From contig JARFJB010001971.1 of assembly GCA_036346205.1 (NCBI GenBank), forward strand, positions 893,501 to 957,500: 64,000 bases of DNA, given 5' to 3'. Shown here in pieces: positions 10,601 through 21,679 of this stretch. Both the position numbers and the translations under genes were made by a program. Every line of letters begins with the position of its first letter. Position 1 is the first letter of the stretch. The notes under the pieces were generated by a model, which was given only the letters and a program-made list of their open reading frames with translations, was not told the origin of the DNA and ran no database searches. This DNA comes from Vesta saturnalis (lineage: Eukaryota; Arthropoda; Insecta; Coleoptera; Lampyridae).

Positions 10601-11290
10601 ACGCGTATTTCTCTTCTAAAGATTGCAAAATACGGCGCTATGCCGGTAACTTCGTGAACAGCTGTCCTTACAGCGCAAGCAACTTTGGGTAGGTAAATAG
10701 CCCATGTCCTGTGATTATCATTAACGTAAGATGCAAGTATAGATTTTGGTACTCGGTGTACTCGCTCCACTGAATTGGCTAGGACATGGTAACAAGCATT
10801 ATATATAATTATGTACCTGTTTTAGCCAATTTAACGACTTGTTTGCTTTGAAATTGTACTCTATTATCTATAAGAACATACTGGGGTACACCAACGACGT
10901 GTCTAACAACAGCGTTAGGGGTAACAGAACGTTGTGGGAAAAATAAAGTACACTTAGGGAAATAGTCTGAAACTGATAATATATAGGTATGTATAACATC
11001 TGATTGATTTGGGTAAGGGAGCCACCAGGTGAACCGCTATGATTTGCCAAGGTTTGCTTAGTACTGGTTGTCGACTCATGTAACTTTTAGGTTTCTTCTG
11101 CTCTGGTTTATGAGTAATTCATGTGGGACAACGGTTTGCATAACGAATTACATCCGACTTAAGTTTAGGCCAATAATTTTGCGCAATACGGGAGTAGGTT
11201 TTGTGAATGTAAAAATAAGCCTGCAGTAGGTTCATCACGGAATTTTTGCAGAATCTGTGTCCTTAGATATTTTGGAACTACCTATTTCTG
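10600..11290 (-). pseudogene. Ty3/Gypsy integrase fragment
   Basis: Reading the minus strand from about 11290 down, remnants of a retroviral-type integrase appear in order. First comes a zinc-binding-domain region (THKPEQKKPKSYMSRQPVLS preceded by SRIAQNYWPKLKSDVIRYAN). Next is a core start resembling VGPLPKS, then ILSVSDYF and VGVPQYVLIDNRVQF (the second catalytic Asp region). Last is ERVHRVPKSILASYVNDNHR with TAVHEVTGIAPYF, typical of Gypsy integrases of arthropods. Several frameshifts and stops interrupt it, for example around 11070-11170 and 10960. No LTRs, protease or reverse transcriptase are visible, and the downstream end runs into the microsatellite at about 10600. It is inactive. 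Confidence 0.8.
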
Positions 11291-11448
11291 GCAATATATA
11301 TTATAAAGTTAAAAAGACTAACCTTGTCTTCTTGCCTCAATATCACACCTCAAGATTGGGATCGCTAAATAACTTTACAGGTGTTTGCTAGACTAAGAAT
11401 TGTACCAATACGAGATTTTCAATTCTAAAGCTACCAGTAATTATACTG

Positions 11449-12162
<714 letters not shown>

Positions 12163-12164
12163 TA

Positions 12165-12507
12165 TACAGGGTGGTCCTTTTAAAGTGTTACAAAGCGATA
12201 TTGAGAAAATGGCTGAATGAAAATAAATGAAATATCTAGGGATACAATGGGTCGTTGGGGGACACTTTTTGACAGAGTAAGTAATGTTTTAACCCTTTCC
12301 ACTGTTTATGGGTGGGGGGTAACTTTTAAATGTTAAATGGAAAGGTGCAGTTTTCTTTCCAGATTCGTAATCTCCAGAAAAAAACTACGTTATAATCAAC
12401 GAATAATTTAATGCCAATGTCAATGTCACTACGCTAAATTCAACAAAATTAAAAATAAAATCAACTAAAGAAAAAACTGATATTAGGTACATTATTTTAT
12501 TATAATG
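12165..12507 (+). repeat. Left long terminal inverted repeat
   Basis: About 343 bp that match the reverse complement of 15309-15647. Shared stretches include GATACAATGGGTCGTTGGGG, CTACGTTATAA and GGTACATTATTTTATTATAA. Substitutions and small indels exist between the two ends. Confidence 0.9.
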
Positions 12508-12937
12508 CATAGATTTTCGAAATGACGGCCATTTTGTTCAGAACCATTCTCGTTGTTTTTTCTACATCCTCCGGGAATTAACATGTCAACTGGGTAAAAA
12601 AATACGGTATTTTGGTTAGATTATGTAGTTAATAATTATTTTCTTAGAAAGTTCATGATTTTTTTTGAAGCTATGTGGCACTGCAGCGATGATTCACCAG
12701 CCGCCACTGTTGCAGTTATCATGACAACGAACGACTTGACATGTTATGACATTGCCAGTAATTTCCTTAAATTATCTTCGAGTTTAAAGTCTTTAGTTTA
12801 AGCGACTTGTTAAAATTAGTGTTCATTGTGTTCGTTTATTGTTAGTTAGTGTTAGTTCTGTTCGTTTGTTAATTATCTCTGTTGTTCCTGTTCGTATTTA
12901 ATAATCTTAGTTGAGATTTTAACTACGTATCCTTAAA

Positions 12938-15315
12938 ATGAATGAATTCAACTGCCAAGTTGACATGTTGTTAATTCTTGGAGAATGTAGAAAAAACTAC
13001 CGCAACGCTTCTCAACTTTGGGCGTAGCCCAGTCAAAAGCGATTTCAGAAAGGAAAAAATTCCAGATATGCTGTCCTTTGGTGGAGTGGTGTATTTTGGG
13101 GTCACAATGAACGTACAAAAAGCCCACCCCCGTATCGTGTACGCTAGGAAAGTTACAGTGCAAAAAAGGAGCAAAAATTAGGTTTTTCGTAAATAACTCA
13201 AAAACTATCACTTTTAGGGGAAAAAGTGAAGACGAGAAAGTTGTATAGAATGTAATTTTACGTAAAAAAGGTTCTTACAAAAATTTTTTACGACCACTTG
13301 TACGAGAGCTTGATTTTTTTAAAGTAAGGGCTATTTTTTGAAAAATGAAAAATTCTCGAGTGCGTCATGCATTTGGCGTCGATAAATCGAAAACAGTACA
13401 TTGGATCGAAAAATAGTTCAAATGAAAGTTGTAGAAAATTTAATTACAAGCAACTTCTTTTCTATAAGTTTTTGTAGGATCAATATTGACAGAGATATGA
13501 ATTTTTTAAACATTTACTATCGCGTGTCGAATACAGTTTTTTCATGATAAAATCACTAATAACTCAAAAGGTATAGCTCCAATGGAAATTTTACATCTTA
13601 CAAAGGTGAAAGATAATTAAATTTCTGAAATGTTTTGTATACATACAAACTTATTTTGGAAATATATGAACTGCGATAATGCCCAAAAACTTAAAAAATT
13701 GACGCATTTTCGTTTATTTTGTAAAATGTTACTTGTGGTGCATATTACTCAAAATTCAATTATTATTAATAATTACTCTGTTATTACTTAATTTCACTCA
13801 ATTTATAGCAATCACACTTTCCACTGACATTTGACGTACCGTAATGTATTTTTAAAAAATTCATATCTCTGTCAATATTGATGGTACAAAAAAAACTATA
13901 CAAAAGAAGTTGTTAGAAATTAAATTGTCTACAACTTTCATTTGAACCATTTTTCGATCCAATGCACCATTTTCGATTTATCGACGCCAAATGCATGACG
14001 CACTCGAGAATTTTTCATTTTTCAAAAAATAGCCCTTACTTTAAAAAAATCTAGCTCTCGTACAAGTGGTCGTACAAAATTTTTGTAAGAATCTTTTTTA
14101 CGTAAAATTACATTCTATACAACTTCTTCTCGTCTTCACTTTTTCCCCTAAAAGTGATAGTTTTTGAGTTATTTACGAAAAACCTAATTTTTGCTCCTTT
14201 TTTGCACTGTAACTTTCCTAGCGTACACGATACGGGGGTGGGCTTTTTGTACGTTCATTGTGACCCCAAAATACACCCCTCTACCAACGGACAGCATATC
14301 TGGAATTTTTTCCTTTCTTTGGCAAAATATTGTATTACTTGACTGGGCTACGGTAAGATTTCCCCATTTAGCACCAAAATCTCACATGGCGTTCAAAAGA
14401 TTAGAGACTAGGAGTTGCCAGACCGGCCAACTCTCATCCAGAAAACGCAGCAGGAGAAAAACCAAAACGAACGACGACATGGCGGTAGGAGTTTTGGGAA
14501 CAGTAGCTCTCAACCTCATATTGGTTCGAGATCTATCCAAAGACGCCGGATGTAAAATATCCGTTCTCAGGATTTTGCACAATTTTAAATTTCATCCTTA
14601 CCATATTACCCTACATCAAGAATTGTATGAGCAGGACTTCGAGAGACGGGTGCAATTTTGTCGGTGGTTTCGACAATGGGCTAATGAAAACAACTCACTG
14701 GAAAACATAACATTTTCTGACGAAGCAACATTCACTAATCATGGTCAAGTCAATCGTCACAATATGCATTATTTAGCTCAAGAAAATCCACACTGGATGC
14801 GAACAGTCGCTAATCAACACCCTTGGTCGATAAATACCTGATGTGGGATATTTGGCGATGTTGTTATTGGACCTCATTTTTTCGATGGTAATCTTAATGG
14901 ACAGCGATACTGCGATTTCCTTCGAAATGACTTGCAAAGATTGATGCCAAATATTCCAGAGCAACAACGTGAAGCCATTTGATTCCAGCAAGACGGCGCA
15001 CCACCATATTTCTGTTGAGAAGCACGTGCTATATTGAATGACACTTACCCTAACAGATGGATTGGACGTGGGGGACCAGTAAATTGGCCTGCAAGATCGC
15101 CAGACTTAACCCCTCTTGATTTTTTCTTGTGGGGTTTCGTCAAAGAAAAAGTCATGGTGACTGCTCCAACTACAGCCGAAGACATGAGAGAAAGGATTAC
15201 GCGTGCACTTCGTGAAATCACCCCAGATATGTTATTCAGAGTGCGGAATTCTTTTCGAAAGAGGGTTGATAAATGTTTAGAACAAAATGGTCGTCATTTT
15301 GAACACCTATTATAA
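12938..15315 (+). pseudogene. DUF4817/mariner-type transposase, split and nonsense-mutated
   Basis: The first part (ATG at 12938) encodes about 29 residues including MLLILGECRKNYRNASQLW, the N-terminal helix-turn-helix. After the foldback insertion the frame resumes near 14353 with RFPHLAPKSHMAFKRLETR. Catalytic landmarks follow: ITFSDEATFTNHG (first Asp), FQQDGAPP (second Asp) and ARSPDLTPLDFFLWGF (third Asp); 37 positions lie between the second and third Asp, counting one stop as a residue. The C-terminus is NGRHFEHLL. Three stops break it: TGA near 14839 and TGA near 14980 (both where Trp is expected), and TGA near 15016. In its family it cuts and joins DNA at TA sites. The protein here cannot be made. 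Confidence 0.9.
13025..14350. mobile_element. Foldback (long inverted-repeat) element nested in the transposase gene
   Basis: The element starts TAGCCCAGTCAA at 13025 and ends with its reverse complement at 14350. Arms of about 490 bp (13025-13515 and 13852-14350) are roughly 90-95% alike by eye and surround a ~335-bp spacer. CG flanks both sides (13023-13024 and 14351-14352). Removing the element and one CG joins the transposase frame without shift. No transposase gene lies inside, so it is non-autonomous. Both arms contain the same ~60-codon outward-inward open frame, simply because they are copies. It resembles a large MITE. Confidence 0.85.
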
Positions 15316-15647
15316 TAAAATAATGTACCTAATATCAGTTTTTTCCTGTTGATTTTCTTTTTAATTTTGTTGAATTTAGCGTAGTGACATAGACATTGGC
15401 ATTAAATTATTCATTGCTTATAACGTAGTTTTTTCTGGAGATTACGAATCTGTAAAGAATACTACACCTTTCCATTTAACATCTAAAAGTAACCCCCCAC
15501 CCCTAAAAAGTGGAAAGGGTTAAAACATTACTTACTCTGTCAAAAAGTGTCCCCCAACGACCCATTGTATCCCTAGATATTTCATTTATTTTCATTCAGC
15601 CATTTTCTCAATATCGCTTTATAACACTTTAAAAGGACCACCCTGTA
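15309..15647 (-). repeat. Right long terminal inverted repeat
   Basis: Inverted copy of the left end. Its inner edge overlaps the transposase stop codon (TAA at 15313-15315), so the coding sequence ends at the repeat boundary. Confidence 0.9.
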
Positions 15648-15779
15648 TAATAGATAAAAGAGAAACCTTAAATCAACAAACATTTGTGATGATAGGCATG
15701 GTTTTCATAGGCAAAATAAGCAAAACAAAATTATATCTCAAAACACATAGTCTCACAAAATCAATTAATATTAAATTAA

Positions 15780-16085
15780 AAATTCATGTCGCTATGACCA
15801 CTATTAATAAACTACAGTTAAAATTGCTTTCTCACACACCTTACTCACTATATTTAACCTTACGGGACTATTTTCTCTTCCCAAACATGAAGAAATTGCT
15901 CGGCGGTCGAAGATTTGCGAACAGTGAACATGTGATTGTTGCGGTTATTGGCTATTTTGTGGGGTTCGGCTACTGAGAATCGCTTTGAAAACTTTGTCAA
16001 ACTAAAAGCAGTATATAAAAACAAAGATGTATTTTTTGAAAATTTCTGCATTTTCATAATTAGGTCGGCTACATCTAAGACCACC
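15780..16085 (+). pseudogene. Mariner (mos/irritans-like) transposase C-terminal fragment
   Basis: Translation from about 15782 gives HVAMTTINKLQLKLLSHTPY followed by LRDYFLFPNMKKLLGGRRF and HVIVAVIGYF. This is the C-terminal half of a DD34D mariner transposase (family pattern HPPYSPDLAPSDYFLFP..KKWLGGKRF). The catalytic third Asp is lost, because SPDLAP reads SLYLTL. A frameshift near 15970 moves the tail ENRFENFVKLKAVY into another frame. It lies only ~130 bp outside the preceding transposon but belongs to a different family. Confidence 0.75.
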
Positions 16086-17895
16086 CGCGTAGATATACAT
16101 TGTTTAAACAGTAAGTACTATAGTTAGAATTTCACGTCTCTTAAGAACCATAGGTAAAGTCAAAAGCCATCAAAAGCAAAATTATGTACAGATACTTTTT
16201 CCGTGATAAAATTAAATAGATTAAAAAGAGAAATCTGTTAATGAGTCCAATAGTATTCTGACTATTAATAATGTAATTGACAATTAGACCTCAAACTAAA
16301 ATTACAGTGCCCAGGAATAACATAACATACTGTTACCTACTCATTATAATACAACAGTGATAATAAATATAGTATAAATGTCGTGCTAAAACACAAGGCT
16401 ACCGTATTCTAGTTACGCTGCTTTTCTAAAACAAACTTCTAATTACTCATAAGTGTGCGTATGCGCGCATAAACGTTGTGTTTATTTTATTTTTCAACAC
16501 AGCATAAAACTATCGATCTTGATGGTAACCCTAAAAATGCTAGAGGTGCTTCTTAAAATTGATATTTTAAAATACATTTACCACACGATCCTGTTTACAA
16601 ATCAAAATTTTGCTTCCCCTAATAAAATTTAGTGATTTTAATAGTCTTACGCGTGAACTAATAATAGGGGTAGTTTGAGAAGCTTATGCTGAAATTGTAC
16701 CATTTATTATTACAGTGGTCATCGTGGTGGATTTAGGCGTTATCTTAGTGACATTCAGGAGTACACATCAGATTAGATACTTCATTGCGGCAATCAGTAA
16801 TAATTACCTAATTTTATTAATGAAAATTCAGTTCAATGTTTAAAATGGAATTAACCGAATGTAAAATAGTGATTGATTAAAATCAGACGATGATGAAGTT
16901 TAACAATAGTAAACAGTTTAATGGTAAGCTAGTTAACAATCATGTGATAAACCAACGCTTGAGGCGATAAATAGATGGTGGTAATTGCTAGGAGCTGGGT
17001 CGCGGGGTTCAGGTTGGACGTGCAATCTGATGAGCTATTGATGATTCCAACGTGTCTACACCAGCTGAACCAATTACATTTCACAAATCCTTTACAAACC
17101 GTCTTCCTGCGGTCCCTCAACTGATCCGCGGGATTACGAACTTCTGTCAGAACTTAGCTCTTCTGGTTAGATACTGCAGCTATTGCTATGCTGCATAATG
17201 CTATCTATATGTAGATGAATTGTTTGTAAAAAATACCTTCTTTTTAATGCAGAAGTTGATAATTCGATAGGATTTTACTGATTTGTTTGTACCTCGTATA
17301 CAACGTACTAAAATATTCTAAATCCTTTCCCGGATTTGTAAACGAGACCGGGACTAAACGGCTATATGTATGACTGACCATTTATCATTCTAACTCCCAC
17401 GTTCACGCTTCGCACCCCAACAAGTACCCTTGTTTCCACACAGACGACCGTCATCATATATGATTGCCACCTATTTCCTTTGCATTTCTTCATTGTTATT
17501 GTATGCTTGTTGCTACATTTTATTAACATTCTTTATTACATTATTATACGTCATTGATAATCGTTAAAAATTAGAATATACAATAATATACAATCAAGTA
17601 TTATGCACAATTTGCTTTTTTCAGTAGTTTTAAATTGCATCAGTTAATCGTTCCTGTATGGTATAATTTTATTAGAATTGTTAAATCAAGATTTCAATTT
17701 TTAGTTATGGTCGCATTTTCATTATCATCAACGAAATTTTTTTAAATTCTAGTCTTAAATATTTTTTGCGACAATTAACAACTTTATTATGTTATGTTAT
17801 GAATGAATGAGTAATTTGACTGTAGTCTCATTATATTTAGAATTTAGATCAGTTCTACATACATAAAAGCAAAATTTACATCGACTGGGGCTTGT
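16086..17895. other. Intergenic, nothing identified
   Basis: AT-rich, with a slightly GC-richer patch at about 16970-17160 containing a 63-codon minus-strand open stretch (16929-17120) that I cannot place. Confidence 0.45.
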
Positions 17896-17969
17896 ACCTC
17901 GATAGCTCAGTTGGGTAGAGCGGTACTCTATCAAAGTACATGTCGTAGGTTTAAATCCTACTCGAGATA
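17896..17969 (+). tRNA. tRNA-like gene, anticodon AUC, possibly a pseudogene
   Basis: A full cloverleaf can be drawn over 74 nt. The acceptor stem 17896-17902/17962-17968 has 6 of 7 pairs (a C-A mismatch at pair 2). The D stem GCTC/GAGC, anticodon stem GTACT/AGTAC and T stem GTAGG/CCTAC are perfect. The anticodon loop CTATCAA gives anticodon AUC, which would read the Asp codon GAU, whereas eukaryotic tRNA-Asp normally has GUC. The T loop is TTTAAAT, so the invariant C56 of TTCRANT is T, which also weakens the Pol III B box. A T5 run at 17973-17977 would serve as Pol III terminator. No intron and no encoded CCA. Confidence 0.55.
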
Positions 17970-17977
17970 AAGTTTTT

Positions 17978-18431
17978 ATTTATGTGTTTAATAAAATTAA
18001 TAATAATTTTTAATTAACAATTTTATTTGTTATTTATGCAAGTATTTCTGAAGCATGATTTTAAAAATAGAGAAGTCAGTGATTATGAGCTTAATATGTC
18101 CGTCACATTACTAAAATTAGCTACTTATATTAGTACCACAGTTTCAGAATATAATATTACGTTACTCTACAATTTTTAATAAGCATGGTCTAATTCTAAT
18201 TGAGATTTCGTCAGGCATGTTTTTTTCAGGGAACGTCACCCAGTGTGGGTACTCTAACTCATCATCTTCTGTTGTTGAGTCACGATATGCATTTTACCCG
18301 TGCTAGAAATCTTAATCGTAAAATGGCACTTATAATTTATTGAGCTGCGAACGTGGTCCAATTATATTGTTCGGTAGCACATGGCCAGTGTAATCTGCAT
18401 TTTGCTCAGTGCCTGTTAGATTTCTGCCTCA
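17978..18431. other. Intergenic, nothing identified
   Basis: AT-rich DNA between the tRNA-like gene and the polypyrimidine array; no feature recognised. Confidence 0.4.
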
Positions 18432-19231
18432 TACTTCTTCATCTCTTCGCTTCATCGCTTCTTCGCTTCTTCCCTTTCTCGCTTCTTCGCTTCTTCGCTT
18501 CTTCGCTTCTTAGCTTCTTCGCTTCTTCGCTTCCTCGCTTCCTCGCTTCCTGCTTTCTCCTTCCTGTTCCTCCTTCCTCCTTCCTCGCTTCCTCGCTTTT
18601 TCTCTTCCTCCTTTGTCGTCTTTGCCTCGCTCCTTGCTCGCTTCGCTTTTGTCGCTCCCTCGCTTTCCTTTCGCTTCCCTTTCTTTCCTTTTCGCTTCCT
18701 TCCTTTTTCCTTCGCTTCCTCGCTTTCCTTTTCTTTTTCCTCCTTCTCTCGCTTCCTTTCTCCTTCCTCGCTTTCCTTTTTCCTCCTTCTCTTCCTTTCG
18801 CTTCCTCCTTCTCCTTTTCCTTCTTTCCTGCTTCCTTCTTCCTTTCCTCGCTTCCTCGCTTCCTCGCTTCCTTCCTCGCTTCCTCGCTTCCTCGCTTCCT
18901 CGCTTCCTCGCTTCTTCCTCGCTTCGCTTCTTCTTCTTCGCTTCTTCGCTTCCTTCGCTTCCTTCGCTTTCTTCTTCGCTTTTTTCTTCCTTCTTCTTCG
19001 CTTCTTCTTTTCGCTTTTCCTTCCTTCTTCGCTTCTTCTTCGCTTCTTTCTTCGCTTCTTCCTTCTTCTTCTTCTTCGCTTATCTTCCTTTCCTTCGTTC
19101 TTCTTTCTTCGCTTCCTTCTTCCTTTTCTTCGCTTCTTCGCTTCTTCGCTTCTTCGCTTCTTCGCTTCTTCGCTTCTTCGCTTCTTCGCTTCTTCGCTTC
19201 TTCGCTTCTTCGCTTCTTCGCTTCTTCGCTT
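18432..19231. repeat. Polypyrimidine array based on CTTCTTCG
   Basis: About 800 bp of almost pure C/T on the top strand, broken mainly by the G of the repeat unit. The ends are clean 8-bp repeats (TTCGCTTC; 18440-18540 and 19120-19231). The middle is a mixture of CTTCCTCG, CTTCCTTT and related units. The opposite strand is GAAGCGAA-rich and gives spurious EEAKKRRS-like open frames. The array ends exactly at a truncated LINE fragment. Confidence 0.95.
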
Positions 19232-19335
19232 CTTTGAAAGCCCATTTTACGAGCAGCAGCTTTGGTGGCTGACAGAAGATGGTCAACCTATGATAGATTT
19301 GAAGATACAGTGATTCCCAACATAGTAATAGAGAT
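19232..19335 (-). pseudogene. Short LINE copy-A-type fragment
   Basis: About 100 bp match 22209-22310 of LINE copy A: TTTTACGAGCAGC, then GCTGACAGAAGATGGTCAAC and GATTTGAAGATACAGT. It corresponds to the region after the FADD box of the reverse transcriptase. Both ends are truncated, the left one by the polypyrimidine array. Confidence 0.85.
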
Positions 19336-19599
19336 TGTTCTCTGAATAATAATGGGCGTGTCTTATTTATTATTGGAATTTTTAATTTAGCGTTTTCGGA
19401 AATCTGAAGTACGAAGGAGAGACAATATCTATCCTAAATGCTTAAGGGAAATGCGTTCCCAAAATTTTAAATTAACCTAACGGAACGCTTCTCATTATTT
19501 TGCATTTTTCCTTTAATATGCTTTCCATATCGCTTTATGTGTGGTGTATAATCGTCTCACTTGTGTAAAGTACCTTTGATTTGATTACTTTGTTGTAGT

Positions 19600-20810
19600 G
19601 TCTGATCTTGTATGTGCTTTGAGGAGCAATTTCTGTTGTAATTATTGTGTGTTTTGCAGCATGCCCTTTTCAAGTTTTGTAATGTTCTGTGCGATCTTCT
19701 CCCTTCCTGTAGGTTTAAGGATTTTATCTAGGTATATAAGTGTGTCTCTTCGTTTATCTTGTGTTTTCTGTTCAATGCTTTGATGTTTAGTTTTAAGCAG
19801 AAGAAATCGGACTTGAAAGGAGATTTGTAGGCTGCGATTTTTATATTGGGTTTGGGTCGTGCGAGTTCCGTTGGCTTCCTTCCATTTTTCTGGTTTTTCA
19901 ATTTTATTCCCATTGCTTGATAAAGTTATCCAAGAACAGGTAAAGGTGGAGTGGAGATAGACTGTCCCCGTTGGCGTGCCTCTATTTGGAAACTTAGCTT
20001 ATGAATTTCATTTGGAAGGCTGGGTCTGTTAGTATGATCAGTCGTAGATTTTTGGGGCCGAGGCTCTTTTCTTCTAGGACATTGAGTAGAGATTACCAAT
20101 CGATGTAGTCGTATGCCTTCTTCAATCCTACGGACATTCAGATTATTAGAGCGCTCCTAATGGCTTTTTTTTTCAGTTCTCTCAGATCCTTTCTGCGCCT
20201 TGGCGACCAAGGAGGAAGTCTGCCTGATACTTATCAATTTTGTGTTCCTATTGACCTTGTGTTTCTTGTAGAAGGAATGTTGAAATTATTTTATATGTAA
20301 CTTGTAGTAGGAAAATTCTTCTGTAATTATTCACTTCTGTTCTATCCCTTCCTTTGTGTAGCGGATGAATGAGTGCACATTTCCAGTCATCTGGTGATTT
20401 TTTGGTTTTAAAGACATTCCCGATTATTTATGTAAGTTGCGGTAGTGAGTTTGGTCCTAGCTTGTAGAGTAGCTCTGCGATAATCTCATCTTCACCGGAT
20501 GTGCTGTTATTTTTCAGCCTATGCATGTGTCTATGGATCTATTCTTGTGTGGTGACTGTGATTTTGGGTGGGTATTATTGGAATTGCCGAGGGAATTTTC
20601 TGAAGCACAAATTTTTACTGCAAAAGTCCTGTAGATCTCTTACGTTACAGTTGTAGAAGTTCTGTTCTATAGAGTCTAGTTGTTCTTTCATGTGCTTTCT
20701 CAGTTTGTGTGTGATACTTTTTGAAATCTGTTGCGAGGTGTTGACTTTTTGGGGATTTTTTGCTGTTATACTCATGGGATGTTTGTTGTCGGCTTTCCAG
20801 TGCATTGTGG
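19600..20810 (-). pseudogene. Decayed non-LTR retrotransposon reverse transcriptase
   Basis: Minus-strand translation, read from 20810 downward, gives the following in order: LRKHMKEQLDSIEQNFYNCN; MHRLKNNSTSGEDEIIAELL; KKSPDDWKCALIHPLHKGRD; VNNYRRIFLLQVTYKIIS; HKIDKYQADFLLGRQGAERI; and after further frame changes SFQMKFI-like text and RRDTLIYLDKILKP. These are the front half of the RT domain (fingers and part of palm) of a LINE common in insects. The YADD catalytic box is not found. Many stops and frameshifts; no endonuclease region or tail visible. The clade is uncertain. Confidence 0.7.
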
Positions 20811-21620
20811 ATTATCACATTTCGAGTGTTTCGTTTTAATGTTCAACGGGTTAGTCCCTGTGCACTAATCTAATATTCTACAATTCAATTACATTGTGAA
20901 GTTCAATACAAAATCATTACAAAATGGTATATTGATAATATGTGCACCCGTGGTATAAAAATGGTGGTATTAAATTTTATAAAATTGACAATGGAAATTG
21001 TTTCAAATATTCACTGTCATATTCTTGGAACTTTCTTGAATTTTCCTTCCCTGACATCCCCGACAGCTTGATTTGTTGGTATAGTTATTGGACGCGTGCA
21101 GTCTATCTTACAGATACTATTAGCAGTGTTCCATAATTCATTCATTCTCCCTTACAAATTCAATTGGAAGTGTTTCGTATGGTTTCATTCATATGATTAA
21201 GAACCATTTAATGAGGATTGTAAATATCGAGATTCTCCCCATCAAGACGTAACAGTATGGCTATGTCTCATCTTGGCAATGTAAAACTATCAAAATATGG
21301 CTTTACAACAAACGCGTTTGTTCATGTGCGAATGGAGTTGTTCCTTGTTTAATACACATTTTAGAATATTAAAAATTTGAATGAATCGATCCGAAATACT
21401 TTACCACCTTTGTTACTTAGACAGTAAAACCCATAACTAAAATACTTGGGTATTAAATCGTATATTTTTATTTATTTTTATAAAAATTTAAACGTGTTGG
21501 TACAGTAGATACAAAACATCGTGGCACTCGAGATACGCGGCGCGATTTTCTACAATTTGAAAATCTTAAACGATTTTATGATGGGAAACTTCGGCAGCAA
21601 AAATTCCATCCTAAAAATAT
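20811..21620. other. Intergenic, nothing identified
   Basis: AT-rich sequence between two LINE remnants; no coding or repeat signature recognised. Confidence 0.4.
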
Positions 21621-21679
21621 TTTTTTTTTTATGATTGTGGACCTGAACAGGCTAAATAAGGCCTATCGTGCTAAAGCAC

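Larger units (their letters stand above)
12165..15647 (+). mobile_element. Mariner-type transposon with ~340-bp TIRs, containing a nested foldback element
   Basis: The element starts TACAGGGTGGTCC at 12165 and ends with the reverse complement at 15647, flanked on both sides by TA (12163-12164 and 15648-15649), the target duplication of the IS630/Tc1/mariner superfamily. Both ends carry inverted repeats of about 340 bp. The interior encodes a DUF4817-type transposase pseudogene. A 1326-bp foldback element sits in that gene, so the original transposon would have been about 2.15 kb. Three in-frame stops in the transposase show it is dead independently of the insertion. Confidence 0.9.

Noticed and set aside
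10275..10770. Minus-strand frame of VCVCVC/FVFVFV residues joined to integrase-like sequence
   Set aside because: Only the part beyond 10600 is integrase; the rest is microsatellite translation.
12948..14342. Two matching small open frames (MIVFELFTKNLIFAPFLHCN...) at 12948-13211 minus and 14154-14342 plus
   Set aside because: They are the same sequence in the two inverted arms of the foldback element, so their agreement is not evidence of selection.
18353..19286. Open frames of 219-294 codons reading SLLRFFASS or EEAKKRRS repeats
   Set aside because: Products of the 8-bp polypyrimidine array, present in several frames at once.
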